Translations under genes and position numbers: made by a program
Part shown: in pieces, positions 9,369 to 18,593 of the stretch
Numbering within the stretch: the first letter of the stretch is position 1
Layout: each line of letters starts with the position of its first letter
Source: Thalassotalea euphylliae
GTDB lineage: Bacteria; Pseudomonadota; Gammaproteobacteria; Enterobacterales; Alteromonadaceae
Assembly (NCBI RefSeq): GCF_003390375.1
Contig: NZ_QUOT01000001.1
Coordinates: forward strand, 1,302,001-1,366,000
Direction: 5' to 3'
Length of the DNA stretch: 64,000 nucleotides
Notes under the pieces: generated by a model
Seen by the model: the letters and a program-made list of their open reading frames with translations, nothing else
Databases searched by the model: none
Told to the model about the DNA's origin: nothing

Positions 9369-9386
9369 AAGCAAAAATTACGCCAC
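9369..9386 (-). promoter_or_regulatory. Sigma-54 promoter candidate for fliK-R
   Basis: The minus strand reads GTGGCGT, then TTTTTGCTT, with GG (384-383 of kb 9) and GC (372-371) exactly 10 bases apart. TGGC and TTTGCT match the -24 and -12 boxes well. It lies directly after the fliJ stop at 9404 and faces fliK about 365 bases away. Confidence 0.5.
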
Positions 9387-9403
9387 AGTATAAAGAACAA
9401 ACA

Positions 9404-9844
9404 TTAACGTGCCCTTCTGATAAATTGTTGGGTGGCGATTTCATCAAACATTTTTTGTTCTTTACGCGCCTCTTGTTTAGCTAACTCTTTCAGTTTTAGC
9501 TCTCTAAGGTGCTCTACCGCTTGCACTTTCTGGCGTTGTGCTAGCCATTGCCGCTTGCGCTGCTCCATCAAGGCTTTAGCTTGGTTAATAGCAATTGAAA
9601 CTTGCTCTGCCGCTTGATCGAGTTTTTTTACAAAGGCGTGAAAGTGGTTAAAGGTCGCACTATCGATACCCGCTCTAGAGCGCTCACTAAGTCTGCGCAT
9701 ATACTCCAAGCGATAATCACTGACACCTTGCATACGCTGTAAATTCTGCTGGTAGTCAAGCTCTGCCGCTTGCAATTGCTGTGCGGCTTTGGTTTCTTTT
9801 TCCTTTTCGAATCGATACAAAATATCGAGCTGCTTCGAAGACAT
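9404..9844 (-). CDS. fliJ: FliJ, export ATPase stalk and chaperone escort
   Basis: FliJ is the small coiled-coil protein that sits in the FliI hexamer and links it to FlhA. The 146-residue product is almost entirely helical and rich in Gln, Arg, Lys and Glu, for example KEKETKAAQQLQAAELDYQQ and LMEQRKRQWLAQRQKVQAVE. That composition and its place 73 bases downstream of fliI identify it; primary sequence conservation in this family is low. It is the last gene of the fliE-J run. Confidence 0.92.
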   Translation of the reverse strand: MSSKQLDILYRFEKEKETKAAQQLQAAELDYQQNLQRMQGVSDYRLEYMRRLSERSRAGIDSATFNHFHAFVKKLDQAAEQVSIAINQAKALMEQRKRQWLAQRQKVQAVEHLRELKLKELAKQEARKEQKMFDEIATQQFIRRAR

Positions 9845-9917
9845 CGCTTTACCCTTTGCTATCCGTTGCGTTCATTAAATAATTCGTCAACTTTCCCATT
9901 TCTCACCCCTAACATTA

Positions 9918-11297
9918 CTAGCGCGCTACTGCCATGTTTTGTTGGGCTGGTTGCCCTTGCTGTGCTTGTGCTGCCGCAACAATTTCATTGAGTTGCGTTA
10001 AGCTCTGATCGTAAGGGATTACTTCCTTCATTTGCTGTTGCAAATAGAACTCGATAACTGGTAACAAGTTAATTGCCTGATCAATACGTGGATCACTGCC
10101 TTTGGTGTATGCGCCAATGGCAATTAAGTCTTTATTTTGTTGATATAGCGAATAAGTTTGTTTCAAGCTACGCGCTAGTTGCTGATGCTCAGGGCTGGTC
10201 ACCATAGGCATAACACGTGAAATTGACGCTTCAACATCAATTGCTGGGTAATGACCACTATCAGCCAAAGAGCGTGACAATACGATATGACCATCAAGGA
10301 TCGCCCTTGCGGCATCAGCAATTGGGTCTTGCAAGTCATCACCTTCGGTTAGTACCGTATAAAACGCGGTGACTGAGCCTTGGCCCTCACCGCCATTACC
10401 CGCGCGTTCAACCAATTGCGGTAACTTAGAAAATACTGACGGTGGGTAGCCTTTGGTCGCTGGTGGCTCGCCAACGGCTAAGGCGATTTCACGTTGTGCT
10501 TGGGCATAACGAGTCAGCGAGTCCAAAAGTAGCAGCACGTTAAGCCCTTGATCGCGGAAGTATTCAGAAATTTGTACTGCAGTTTCGCAGCCTTTTAAGC
10601 GCATAAGCGGCGAGCAGTCTGCAGGAGCTGCAACAACAACTGAACGTCGTCGCCCTTCTTCGCCCAAAATTTCTTCAATAAATTCTTTAACCTCACGGCC
10701 ACGCTCGCCCACTAGGCCAACGACGATAACATCAGCGCTAGTACCGCGGGTCATCATTCCCAATAGCACAGATTTACCAACACCAGAGCCAGCAAAGAGC
10801 CCCATACGCTGCCCTTGACCAACCGTAATAAAGCCGTTGATAGAGCGCACGCCGACATCAAGCGGCTCTGAAATTGCTCGACGAGCAAGCGGGTTAAGTG
10901 GTGTGTTATCATGACGATATTGCTCGTCCGCTTCGATTGGCCCTTTGCCATCAAGCGGGTTACCAACACCATCAATCACGCGCCCTAACAAATCCATTGA
11001 CATAGGTAGGCGGACTTTAGCGGAAAGTGGCAATACGCGAGCGCCGGGTAATACGCCAGTCAGGCTTTGCTCTGGCATCAGATAGGTTTTATCTTCTGCA
11101 AAACCCACTACTTCAGCAATTAGATCACCGTGAGCCGTTTCAACTAAACATTGGCTGCCGACATGTGCTTTAACTCCAACAGCCTCAAGTGTTAAGCCGA
11201 CCACACGGATCAAGCGACCCGCTACTGCTTGGCTAAAAGGCTTAATAATAGGTTGGCATTGCGCTAAACGCTCCGCCAAGTGAGAACTTTCAATCAT
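9918..11297 (-). CDS. fliI: FliI, flagellar export ATPase
   Basis: FliI is the hexameric F1-beta-like ATPase that energises unloading of export substrates. The 459-residue protein has the N-terminal barrel, a Walker A motif GSGVGKS at residues 170-176 and a Walker B strand LNVLLLLDSLTR near 250-260. It also has the family signature PSVFSKLPQLVERAGNG. It lies 20 bases after fliH and 73 bases before fliJ. Start and length match the family. Confidence 0.97.
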   Translation of the reverse strand: MIESSHLAERLAQCQPIIKPFSQAVAGRLIRVVGLTLEAVGVKAHVGSQCLVETAHGDLIAEVVGFAEDKTYLMPEQSLTGVLPGARVLPLSAKVRLPMSMDLLGRVIDGVGNPLDGKGPIEADEQYRHDNTPLNPLARRAISEPLDVGVRSINGFITVGQGQRMGLFAGSGVGKSVLLGMMTRGTSADVIVVGLVGERGREVKEFIEEILGEEGRRRSVVVAAPADCSPLMRLKGCETAVQISEYFRDQGLNVLLLLDSLTRYAQAQREIALAVGEPPATKGYPPSVFSKLPQLVERAGNGGEGQGSVTAFYTVLTEGDDLQDPIADAARAILDGHIVLSRSLADSGHYPAIDVEASISRVMPMVTSPEHQQLARSLKQTYSLYQQNKDLIAIGAYTKGSDPRIDQAINLLPVIEFYLQQQMKEVIPYDQSLTQLNEIVAAAQAQQGQPAQQNMAVAR

Positions 11298-11317
11298 GTT
11301 GGAATTTTGACAACAAA

Positions 11318-12115
11318 CTACTTATGCAGTGCTTCTTGCAAAAATGATTCCACAACTTGTTTGATACGTGATTTGATGGTTAGATCGATACTTGATGTAC
11401 TATTTTCGATTTGACAGCTACCTGGCTCGAATTGCGGTGCTGGCAACAATCGCCACCCTTGCTCTTGAATATAGCTGTCGCCAAATTGCTCGGTAACGCG
11501 TTCAATATCGCTTGGGTGCAATAGCATTTGAACTTGCGAGTCTTGGCTAGGTAGCGCTTTAATGCCCTCGCTAATTGCCGCCATCAGAATATCGGGGTTG
11601 GTTTTAGCCTCAGTCAGTATGACCGCTTCGGTAAGCTGTGCAACCAAGACCAGTAATTGATGTTCAATGTTTCTTTCTACGACAGCAAGCGGTTGATGCA
11701 ACTGTTCAACTTGCTGTTGCCATTGATTCGCCAACTCGGTGATGGCTTGTTCGCCAGATGCTAAACCTTCGGCATGACCTTGCTCGCGGCCGGCTTGCTC
11801 ACCGTCTTGATGCCCTTGCGCCTTGCCTTCGTCATAACCTTTGGCAAAACCTTCCTCTTTGCCTTGGTTGAAGCCCTCTTCATAGGCGGCCTGACGAATC
11901 TCTTCAATTTCTTCGGCAGTTAAAGGTACAGGCTCCGGCTCTGGCTCTGGTGGTGGTTCATAACGCCAATTGCGCGGTTTACCCAGTGCATTGGTTTGCT
12001 CAAGTTCTTGCGCCGTTACTTGCTTTTCAACGTCCGGTAAGTGCCATAGTGAACTTTCTTGTTCACCTTCTTTGAGCACTTGCTGTCCAACAGACGACTT
12101 TGTGAATTTATTCAT
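11318..12115 (-). CDS. fliH: FliH, regulator of the export ATPase
   Basis: FliH binds FliI, restrains its activity and tethers it to FliN. The 265-residue product has a Pro/Glu-rich stretch (PPPEPEPEPVPLTAEEIEEI) near residue 60. A run of glycine-zipper repeats follows between about residues 75 and 120 (EEGFNQGKEEGFAKGYDEGK and similar), a FliH hallmark. The conserved C-terminal domain comes last. It starts 50 bases after the fliG stop and is followed by fliI. Confidence 0.95.
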   Translation of the reverse strand: MNKFTKSSVGQQVLKEGEQESSLWHLPDVEKQVTAQELEQTNALGKPRNWRYEPPPEPEPEPVPLTAEEIEEIRQAAYEEGFNQGKEEGFAKGYDEGKAQGHQDGEQAGREQGHAEGLASGEQAITELANQWQQQVEQLHQPLAVVERNIEHQLLVLVAQLTEAVILTEAKTNPDILMAAISEGIKALPSQDSQVQMLLHPSDIERVTEQFGDSYIQEQGWRLLPAPQFEPGSCQIENSTSSIDLTIKSRIKQVVESFLQEALHK

Positions 12116-12165
12116 AACAAGGAGTGACTAGGCAAATATTGGTTGTGGCGATTTGGTTGTGGCGA

Positions 12166-13221
12166 TTATAAGAATTCATCGCCGCCACCGCCGCCGCCCA
12201 GCATAATTTCACCAGCGTCAGATAATCGACGGGCAACCGAGAGAATTTCTTTCTGCGCAGCTTCCACTTCACTGATTCGTACAGGACCCATAGCTTCAAG
12301 ATCATCTGCCAGCATTTCAGCAGCACGTTTTGACATGTTGCCCAAAATTTTCTCTTTCAGCGCTTCGTCAGCACCTTTGATTGCTTTCATTAGTGCGTCT
12401 TGTTGCACTTCTTTCAAGATAGCTTGAATACCGCGGTCATCAACATCTGCAAGGTTTTCAAAGACAAACATAAGATCTTGAATCTGTTGACTCATCTCTT
12501 CATCGTGCTCGCGAATTGAATCCATCAACATACCTTCAACATTAGTGTCTAGGTAGTTCATGATATCGGCAGCCGCTTTCAAGCCGCCCATTTTCGCAGC
12601 TTGTGCACCCGCTTGACCGGCGAACTGTTTCTCCATAATTTCGTTCAACTCTTGCAATGCTGCCGGTTGAACTTCTTCTAGGTTGGCAATACGCATCATC
12701 AGGTCTAAGCGCACTTTTTCGGAGAACTGGCCTAAAATTTCGGCCGACTGCTCTGGCTCTAGATAAGATAAAACAATGGTTTGGATCTGCGGATGCTCGT
12801 TGCGAATAATATTGGCTACTTGCTTCGAGTCCATCCATTTCAATGAATCTAAACCTTTAGCCCCACCGCCCATCACGATCTGGTCAATTAGGTTACCAGC
12901 TTTATCTTCACCAAGTGCAGCGGTTAATGCTTTACGCACGAACTCCTCACTCTGGAAGCCAATCGTCGAGAAGTTTTGAATTTCGTTGATAAACAGTTTG
13001 TGCACAGCAGTGATCTTTTCTTGGGTAAAGTCTTCCATACCCGCCATGATCATACCCACTTGCTGCACTTGCTTAGGCTCTAAGTGCTTTAGAATTTGTG
13101 CAGCGTCTTCTTCTGACAAACTCAGCAATAAAATAGATGCTTTTTCGGCACCGTCTAGCTTTTCAACATCAAAGCCACCAGCACCACCAACTGGGGCTAA
13201 TTCTTGGCCTTCATCACTCAT
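12166..13221 (-). CDS. fliG: FliG, rotor and switch protein
   Basis: FliG is the rotor protein that touches the stators and transmits switching. The 351-residue product shows the expected three parts. The N-terminal FliF-binding domain includes EKASILLLSLSEEDAAQIL, the middle domain includes EHPQIQTIVLSYLEP with an EQxxxIL-type stretch, and the C-terminal charged domain includes LMFVFENLADVDDRGIQ. Its start overlaps the fliF stop by 8 bases. It ends with an unusual Gly run (GGGGGGDEFL). Confidence 0.97.
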   Translation of the reverse strand: MSDEGQELAPVGGAGGFDVEKLDGAEKASILLLSLSEEDAAQILKHLEPKQVQQVGMIMAGMEDFTQEKITAVHKLFINEIQNFSTIGFQSEEFVRKALTAALGEDKAGNLIDQIVMGGGAKGLDSLKWMDSKQVANIIRNEHPQIQTIVLSYLEPEQSAEILGQFSEKVRLDLMMRIANLEEVQPAALQELNEIMEKQFAGQAGAQAAKMGGLKAAADIMNYLDTNVEGMLMDSIREHDEEMSQQIQDLMFVFENLADVDDRGIQAILKEVQQDALMKAIKGADEALKEKILGNMSKRAAEMLADDLEAMGPVRISEVEAAQKEILSVARRLSDAGEIMLGGGGGGDEFL

Positions 13222-14926
13222 CTTCGCTCAACCAACTTTTCACAACTTGAGATGACAGCTCTGGCTCGTTAGCAACAAGCGCACGAACTGCTTTTAGTAT
13301 ATCTTCATCACGATGCAGATCAGGTAACTGCAAGCTACCATCTGGCGCAAAACCTACGGCATCCGCATCGAAATCAGATGTTAACATATCCATGGTTTCA
13401 TCACCTAGGTCAACATGACTATCCAGTGATTTGTCGCCGTAATCTGCAGGTGTTTGATCTGGGTAGATTAAGCGTTTCAGCATTGGGCGAACAACTGCCA
13501 CAATCAATACAATAATCACTAAGGCACCCATCACCAATTTCAGCGCCTGCATAAACCAAGGCTGCTCGTAAATTGGTACCTCTTCTTCTTCACCTAAATC
13601 AATACGTGAGAATGGCAAGGTCACCACTTCTAAAGTGTCACCGCGCTGCATGTCAAAACCAATACTGCCTTGCAGTAAACGGCGAATATTAGCAAGCTCG
13701 GCGACCGAGCGCGGTGCCGATGTGGTTTCCCCTTCAGCGCCCGGTGTTGAAATATAATCTAATGCTACCGATACACTGATACGGCGAATCACCCCGGTTT
13801 GCTGCTTGGTATAGCTAATGGATTCATCAAGCTCATAATTTTTAGTTGATTCAGAATGTTTACGTGATGGTAGTACTGGCTGATCGCCATTACCTGTCGC
13901 GTTTTCTGGAATATCGGAAGCGAGCGGCGGCTGATTCGTTAGTGCGCCAGGAATACCACCTAGTGAACCACCAATTGAGGTATCTTCACTGTTCATTTCA
14001 CTGCGCAATGCCGGTAAATCGGGGTTGTAGCGACGTGACGTTTCTTCTGTGTTGGTAAAGTCCATCACAACGTCAACTTGCGCGGTATAGTTACCTAAAC
14101 CAACGACAGGAATTAAGATTGAGTCAATTTTTTCCATGTACTCGGTTTCACGCTTTTGCTCAATTTCAAATTCTTTACGTGAGCGCGATGATACTGAATC
14201 TTGGCTACCAGAATTTAATAGACGGCCGTTTTGGTCAGTTACTGTCACCCGATTTGGTGACATGCCTTGTACCGCAGAGGCAATAATATCAACGACTGAG
14301 TCTACTTCTTCTTCAGAAAGCACTCGACCGCGAGCTAGGGTTAGTACAACAGTTGCAGAAGGCGATTTTTGTTTGCGGGCAAAAACATTTTCACGCGGGA
14401 TCGCTAATAATACTTTAGCGCGTTGAATAGACTGTAACTGCTCAATCGTAAATGCCAACTGTTTTTCACGGCTGTGCTTTAAACGCTCACTTTCTAACCG
14501 TTGGCTAACACCAAAGCCCATGTCTTGCATGATAATATCTGTGCCTTCAGACGGCTCGTCAGTCAGGCCTTGGCGGGCAAGCAGTAATTTAATGTCTTGG
14601 TATTCGTCTGCGCGAACCGATATGGTGTTATTCGCCTGTTTGTAGTCAACTTGGTTGGCATCCAAGAAGTCCATTGTTTCGATAAGCTGCTGGGTAGGTA
14701 GCTTGGACAGAATGCGGTACTCTGGCTGATTGGCCCACATGATCACAAAAACAGCAATCGCTAAACAAATGGCCAATGCCATAATTAACGTTAACTGCCT
14801 TAATACATCAACATTGCCTAACGAAGCAGCAAAACCTGACTTCTGCTCTTCGACCATATCATTGTCTTGGGCGACAAGATCTGAGCCATCTGTGGTTGCC
14901 ATTGCTGTGGAATTATTGTCAGCCAC
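13214..14926 (-). CDS. fliF: FliF, MS-ring protein
   Basis: FliF builds the MS ring, the assembly base of the flagellum in the inner membrane. The 570-residue product has a cytoplasmic N-terminus and a first membrane helix at about residues 46-65. The large periplasmic ring-building region includes RQGLTDEPSEGTDIIMQDMG and IPRENVFARKQKSPSATVVL. A second helix lies at about 460-482, and an acidic C-terminal tail (about 540-570) binds FliG. It follows fliE after a gap of about 50 bases. Confidence 0.97.
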   Translation of the reverse strand: MADNNSTAMATTDGSDLVAQDNDMVEEQKSGFAASLGNVDVLRQLTLIMALAICLAIAVFVIMWANQPEYRILSKLPTQQLIETMDFLDANQVDYKQANNTISVRADEYQDIKLLLARQGLTDEPSEGTDIIMQDMGFGVSQRLESERLKHSREKQLAFTIEQLQSIQRAKVLLAIPRENVFARKQKSPSATVVLTLARGRVLSEEEVDSVVDIIASAVQGMSPNRVTVTDQNGRLLNSGSQDSVSSRSRKEFEIEQKRETEYMEKIDSILIPVVGLGNYTAQVDVVMDFTNTEETSRRYNPDLPALRSEMNSEDTSIGGSLGGIPGALTNQPPLASDIPENATGNGDQPVLPSRKHSESTKNYELDESISYTKQQTGVIRRISVSVALDYISTPGAEGETTSAPRSVAELANIRRLLQGSIGFDMQRGDTLEVVTLPFSRIDLGEEEEVPIYEQPWFMQALKLVMGALVIIVLIVAVVRPMLKRLIYPDQTPADYGDKSLDSHVDLGDETMDMLTSDFDADAVGFAPDGSLQLPDLHRDEDILKAVRALVANEPELSSQVVKSWLSEDE

Positions 14927-14978
14927 TTTACATCTCCGCTAATTGACTACTTGAGTGCACACTAAATTTCAGCGCGCA

Positions 14979-15311
14979 TTATACTGGCATACTCATGATT
15001 TCTTTATAGGCTTCGACAAACTTATTTCTCACCTGCACGGTTGCTTCGAAGGCAACGCTGGATTTTTGTGCAGCTATCATAGTTTCAGCCAAGGTAACGC
15101 GATCGTCACCCATTTCAAAGGCTGTGCGTTTCTGCCCTGCATCTTGCTGCAAACCGTTCACAGTATCAATAGCTTGTTTAAAAACATTGCCAAAATCAGA
15201 AGATGAAGCGTTTACTTGCTGCATTGACTCCATCGGCATCGCGCGATTGCCTGTTGCTTGTACAGACATGGCTTGCATTTGTGCAAGTAAAGAATTTGCT
15301 TTGATATCCAT
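14979..15311 (-). CDS. fliE: FliE, MS-ring to rod junction protein
   Basis: FliE connects the MS ring with the proximal rod and is the first exported substrate. The 110-residue product is normal length and has the conserved C-terminal blocks DRVTLAETMIAAQKSSVAFE and VQVRNKFVEAYKEIMSMPV. It is the first gene of the fliE-J run and is preceded by a strong sigma-54 promoter about 60 bases upstream. Confidence 0.96.
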   Translation of the reverse strand: MDIKANSLLAQMQAMSVQATGNRAMPMESMQQVNASSSDFGNVFKQAIDTVNGLQQDAGQKRTAFEMGDDRVTLAETMIAAQKSSVAFEATVQVRNKFVEAYKEIMSMPV

Positions 15312-15371
15312 GACGGTTCACCTCTGTCAAAAAACTGTTGTTTAATTCACCAACTAATTACTTACCTTGTA

Positions 15372-15389
15372 AAGCAAGCATAGTGCCAA
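15372..15389 (-). promoter_or_regulatory. Sigma-54 promoter of the fliE operon
   Basis: The minus strand carries TTGGCAC and CTTGCTT with GG (387-386 of kb 15) and GC (375-374) exactly 10 bases apart, a near-consensus -24/-12 element. It lies about 63 bases upstream of the fliE ATG, between the flrC terminator and fliE. Confidence 0.85.
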
Positions 15390-15501
15390 TCAAACAGAAC
15401 AGAATTTATTAGAGTTAACCACTTGTAATTTAATCAATTAACAATGAGGTTTAGAGGAATTAGAACGACTAAACAACAATAAACTGGCGTCAAAAAGAGG
15501 T

Positions 15502-15535
15502 GCCACATCAGGCGATGGAATTAACCTGATGTGGC
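15502..15535 (-). terminator. Terminator after flrC
   Basis: A perfect 11-base-pair stem (GCCACATCAGG with CCTGATGTGGC, 12-base loop) lies about 80 bases past the flrC stop. A five-T stretch follows a few bases later on the minus strand. The rest of the 300-base gap between flrC and fliE holds only the fliE promoter. Confidence 0.75.
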
Positions 15536-15612
15536 TGGTGGAATGATGGTGGAACTAACTGAAAAATTGCTAAGCAGGTACTAAATAAGTACGAAGCAAG
15601 TTTAGGCAGTTA

Positions 15613-16953
15613 CTAGGCCGGTATTTCGATACCTGAGTCACGCATTTTGGCAATTTTGTAACGTAAGGTTCTTGGGCTGATCCCTAACCGCTCAGCCACT
15701 GCCTTTCGACTGCCTTGGCATGCTTGCAAGGTATCTAAAATAATTTGATGCTCTTGCTGCTTAAGCTCATTACCGAGTTTTTCTTCTTTTTCATGTTCAA
15801 TGTCAGTAGTGACTTGAATTTGCGTGTCGAAGTTTTCAATTAATATGTCTCCCGCATTGATAAGCTGTTCAGAATGCAGAATTAGCGCCCGTTGCATCAC
15901 ATTATCCAACTCGCGCACATTGCCTGGCCATTGATAAGCCAGCATTTTGCTGCGCGCACATGCGCTAAACTCTGGCATTGTCTGGCCGTTGCGCTGGCTA
16001 TGAATATGCGCCAAATGTTTGGCTAACGGTAAAATATCATCACGGCGCTCTGCCAGTGGCAACCAAGTTAATGGGAATACATTGAGTCGATAATATAAAT
16101 CTTCTCGGAAAACGCCTTCACGAACGGCATCTTTTAAATCGCGGTTGCTAGTGGCAATAACCCGTACATCAAGCGAGATGGTTTTGCGGCCACCTAAGCG
16201 CTCAACTTCGCGCTCTTGCAGCACCCGCAGAATTTTAGCTTGTAAGCCTAAGTCCATTTCAGTGATTTCATCGAGTAAAATCGTGCCGCCTTGGGCTTGC
16301 TCGAACTTGCCTGGGCAAGCAGAAATAGCCCCCGTAAATGCGCCTTTTTCGTAACCAAATAGCGTAGCTTCCAGCATATTCTCTGGGATAGCCGCGCAGT
16401 TAATGGCAATAAAAGGCGCCTCTTTGCGCGCAGAATGATTGTGCACATATTGAGCTAGCACTTCTTTACCCGAGCCACTTGGTCCCAAAACCATCACGGA
16501 AGCGTCTGTTGTCGCAACTTTGCGAGCAAGCGTTAATAGCTCAACACTTTTGCTGTCTTTGGCAATCGGCTCTTGCTTGCTAACAGCAGAAATAGGCACA
16601 TATTGACTGACCATATTCAATAGTACTTCGGGTGCAAATGGCTTAGCCATATAGTTACTGGCACCATCTTTCATAGCCTGTACGGCATCATCGATAGTGC
16701 CATAGGCCGTCATCAGCAACATAGGTAAATTCGGGTAGTTTGCTTTAACACTTTTCAGTAACGATAAACCCGACATGCCACCCATTTGTACATCGCTCAC
16801 TACTAAATCAACACTTTGTTGCTTAAGCATCATCAAGGCTTGTTCGCCAGAATCTGCCTCAACACATTCATAGCCAGCCAACAGTAGCGTGTCGATGAGT
16901 GCTTCACGTAAGCCCGCATCGTCTTCAACAACGAGAATTTTGCTACTACCCAT
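15613..16953 (-). CDS. flrC: FlrC, sigma-54-dependent response regulator of class III flagellar genes
   Basis: FlrC is the NtrC-type activator that, phosphorylated by FlrB, turns on hook and first-flagellin genes. The ATG at 16953 has a perfect AGGAGG six bases upstream and is preferred over the upstream TTG at 16959; the product is 446 residues. Domains in order are a receiver with Asp54 (SDVQMGG), an AAA+ domain with Walker A GPSGSGKE at 157-164 and the sigma-54-contact loop GAFTGA at 204-209, and a C-terminal Fis-type helix-turn-helix. It overlaps the flrB stop by 8 bases, so the pair is co-translated. Confidence 0.95.
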   Translation of the reverse strand: MGSSKILVVEDDAGLREALIDTLLLAGYECVEADSGEQALMMLKQQSVDLVVSDVQMGGMSGLSLLKSVKANYPNLPMLLMTAYGTIDDAVQAMKDGASNYMAKPFAPEVLLNMVSQYVPISAVSKQEPIAKDSKSVELLTLARKVATTDASVMVLGPSGSGKEVLAQYVHNHSARKEAPFIAINCAAIPENMLEATLFGYEKGAFTGAISACPGKFEQAQGGTILLDEITEMDLGLQAKILRVLQEREVERLGGRKTISLDVRVIATSNRDLKDAVREGVFREDLYYRLNVFPLTWLPLAERRDDILPLAKHLAHIHSQRNGQTMPEFSACARSKMLAYQWPGNVRELDNVMQRALILHSEQLINAGDILIENFDTQIQVTTDIEHEKEEKLGNELKQQEHQIILDTLQACQGSRKAVAERLGISPRTLRYKIAKMRDSGIEIPA

Positions 16954-18148
16954 GGGCAACCTCCTGAAAATGTTGTGTCAACTCTGTTGAGTTATGGTTA
17001 ATCGAATTGTCTGCAGTTGCAGTATGATTACCTGCCACGAGCAAAGGCAGCTTAATACATATATTGGCCCCTTCATTTGGGCCACTAATCAGTTTCACAT
17101 CCCCTTGATGGGCGTTGGCGACCGACTTCACGACGGCTAAGCCAAGACCCGTGCCTTTTGCACGCGAGGTAAAAAATGGTTCAAAGATTTTGTCAGCCAT
17201 TGACGAGTCAATCCCATCGCCGTTGTCTTTCACACTGACATAAACGAACTGTTCGTGAGCCTCAACAGTAATATCAATTAAGGCTTTGTGCTTAATGACT
17301 TCTAAACTGTTGTGAATAAGATTTTGCAATGCGCCTGATAGTGCACTTTCATTGCCCAGCACTTGGCAATGGGTGTTGGTTAAATGCAGGTTAACTTCAC
17401 TCTCTGATTTATTAACTAGGGCTTCCATTGCATGTACCGACTTTTCTACCAGCTCATTAACATTGAGCGTAGTGACTACTTGTTGATTACCACTTTTGGC
17501 GAACAACAACATATCGTTAACTTGCTGTTCTAAATCAGTAAGACGCGACATGAGTTTTTCTTGAAACCCTGTTTTTGAAGATTCAGATAAATTTTCGTTC
17601 GCTAAGTTGGCGCCGTACAGCATGGCAGCAGATAACGGCGTACGAATTTGGTGTGCTAGTTTAGAAACCATGCGCCCTAGTGAAGATAAACGCTGCAGTT
17701 GACCCAGTTTATCTTGCAATAACCGAGTTTCAGTAAGGTCCGTGATCATGATTAGCTGGCCAGGCTGATGACCTAATGCGCTAATTTCAAGTTTCACACG
17801 ACGACCGTCTTTTAGCGAAACTTCGTGCCAATCGTCAGCACGTGGCTTAAACGATCGTTTAATCACATCAAACCATGCTTGCCCTAAAATGGGTTCATCT
17901 AACAATTGCTTGGCAAATTCGTTCACACGCACAACAATGCCATTGCCATCGAGAATAATGACACCTGTTGGCATAACATCAATTAGCTGACTTAATTGAC
18001 TACTCTGCTGGCGTAAAAAGGCTAGCTCACCAACATAAGCTTCTTTACTTAAGTTGTCTTGGTGCTCTTCAAATGCAAAACAGCCTTGACCAAAAATGGC
18101 ACTAGTACTGCTAGCATCAATATGATGAGTGTTTAAAGCGATAGCCAT
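16946..18148 (-). CDS. flrB: FlrB, flagellar sensor histidine kinase
   Basis: FlrB is the soluble kinase that phosphorylates FlrC. The 400-residue product has no membrane helix. A PAS-like domain lies at about residues 50-140 and the phospho-acceptor His166 is in LAHQIRTPLSAAM. The ATPase domain has an N-box (NSLEVIKH), a G1 box (DNGDGID) and a G2 box (GTGLGLAVVKS). The signal is not evident from sequence. It is transcribed from a strong sigma-54 promoter about 100 bases upstream, as expected for a target of FlrA. Confidence 0.94.
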   Translation of the reverse strand: MAIALNTHHIDASSTSAIFGQGCFAFEEHQDNLSKEAYVGELAFLRQQSSQLSQLIDVMPTGVIILDGNGIVVRVNEFAKQLLDEPILGQAWFDVIKRSFKPRADDWHEVSLKDGRRVKLEISALGHQPGQLIMITDLTETRLLQDKLGQLQRLSSLGRMVSKLAHQIRTPLSAAMLYGANLANENLSESSKTGFQEKLMSRLTDLEQQVNDMLLFAKSGNQQVVTTLNVNELVEKSVHAMEALVNKSESEVNLHLTNTHCQVLGNESALSGALQNLIHNSLEVIKHKALIDITVEAHEQFVYVSVKDNGDGIDSSMADKIFEPFFTSRAKGTGLGLAVVKSVANAHQGDVKLISGPNEGANICIKLPLLVAGNHTATADNSINHNSTELTQHFQEVAHG

Positions 18149-18249
18149 AATGCTTCCCCGAAGTTTGCTGCAAATTGCTGACTAGGTTTTGATTGACCTC
18201 AAGCAATGAACGATAAATGTGCTCTAAAATGAGCTAAGTACTTAGGAGA

Positions 18250-18267
18250 TAGCATTTATAGTGCCAA
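18250..18267 (-). promoter_or_regulatory. Sigma-54 promoter of flrBC
   Basis: TTGGCAC and ATGCTA on the minus strand, with GG (265-264 of kb 18) and GC (253-252) exactly 10 bases apart. It is about 105 bases upstream of flrB and back-to-back with the sigma-54 promoter of the 96-residue gene, about 180 bases away. Confidence 0.85.
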
Positions 18268-18444
18268 AATAAATATTCTTTTATTTACATGAACTTACAA
18301 GATTATTTTGTTGATGCCAATTTTCTGTCAGTCATTTAAAGCGTGTATAAATAACAGGCGTCAAAAATTAAGAATTTACCTCTTCGACTGACAAGACAAA
18401 AGCAAAAGTTATTTTAAAACAGTTAGATAAAAACAACTTTATTG
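18268..18444. promoter_or_regulatory. Shared upstream region between two divergent sigma-54 promoters
   Basis: This AT-rich noncoding stretch lies between the flrB promoter and the divergent promoter of the 96-residue gene. It is where activator (FlrA-type) sites would be expected. Two GTCA-N-TAAA-like stretches, at 18331-18340 and 18360-18371, resemble half of the FleQ-type consensus, but the match is partial and I do not claim binding. Confidence 0.4.
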
Positions 18445-18462
18445 TTGGCACTATCTCTGCAT
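18445..18462 (+). promoter_or_regulatory. Sigma-54 promoter of the 96-residue orphan gene
   Basis: TTGGCAC and TCTGCAT on the plus strand, with GG (447-448 of kb 18) and GC (459-460) exactly 10 bases apart, a near-consensus element. The start codon is about 132 bases downstream, so a fairly long leader is predicted. Confidence 0.85.
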
Positions 18463-18593
18463 AGTCTTTTAAGAGAAATTTAAACAAGGATAATTGATTC
18501 GAGATAGAGAAGTATTCAGTCGAGTGTTTTCTTGAGATTAGTTATCGAGCGAATTCTAGTAAATTTTTAGCAAACAATGAATAAGGTGTTTAT

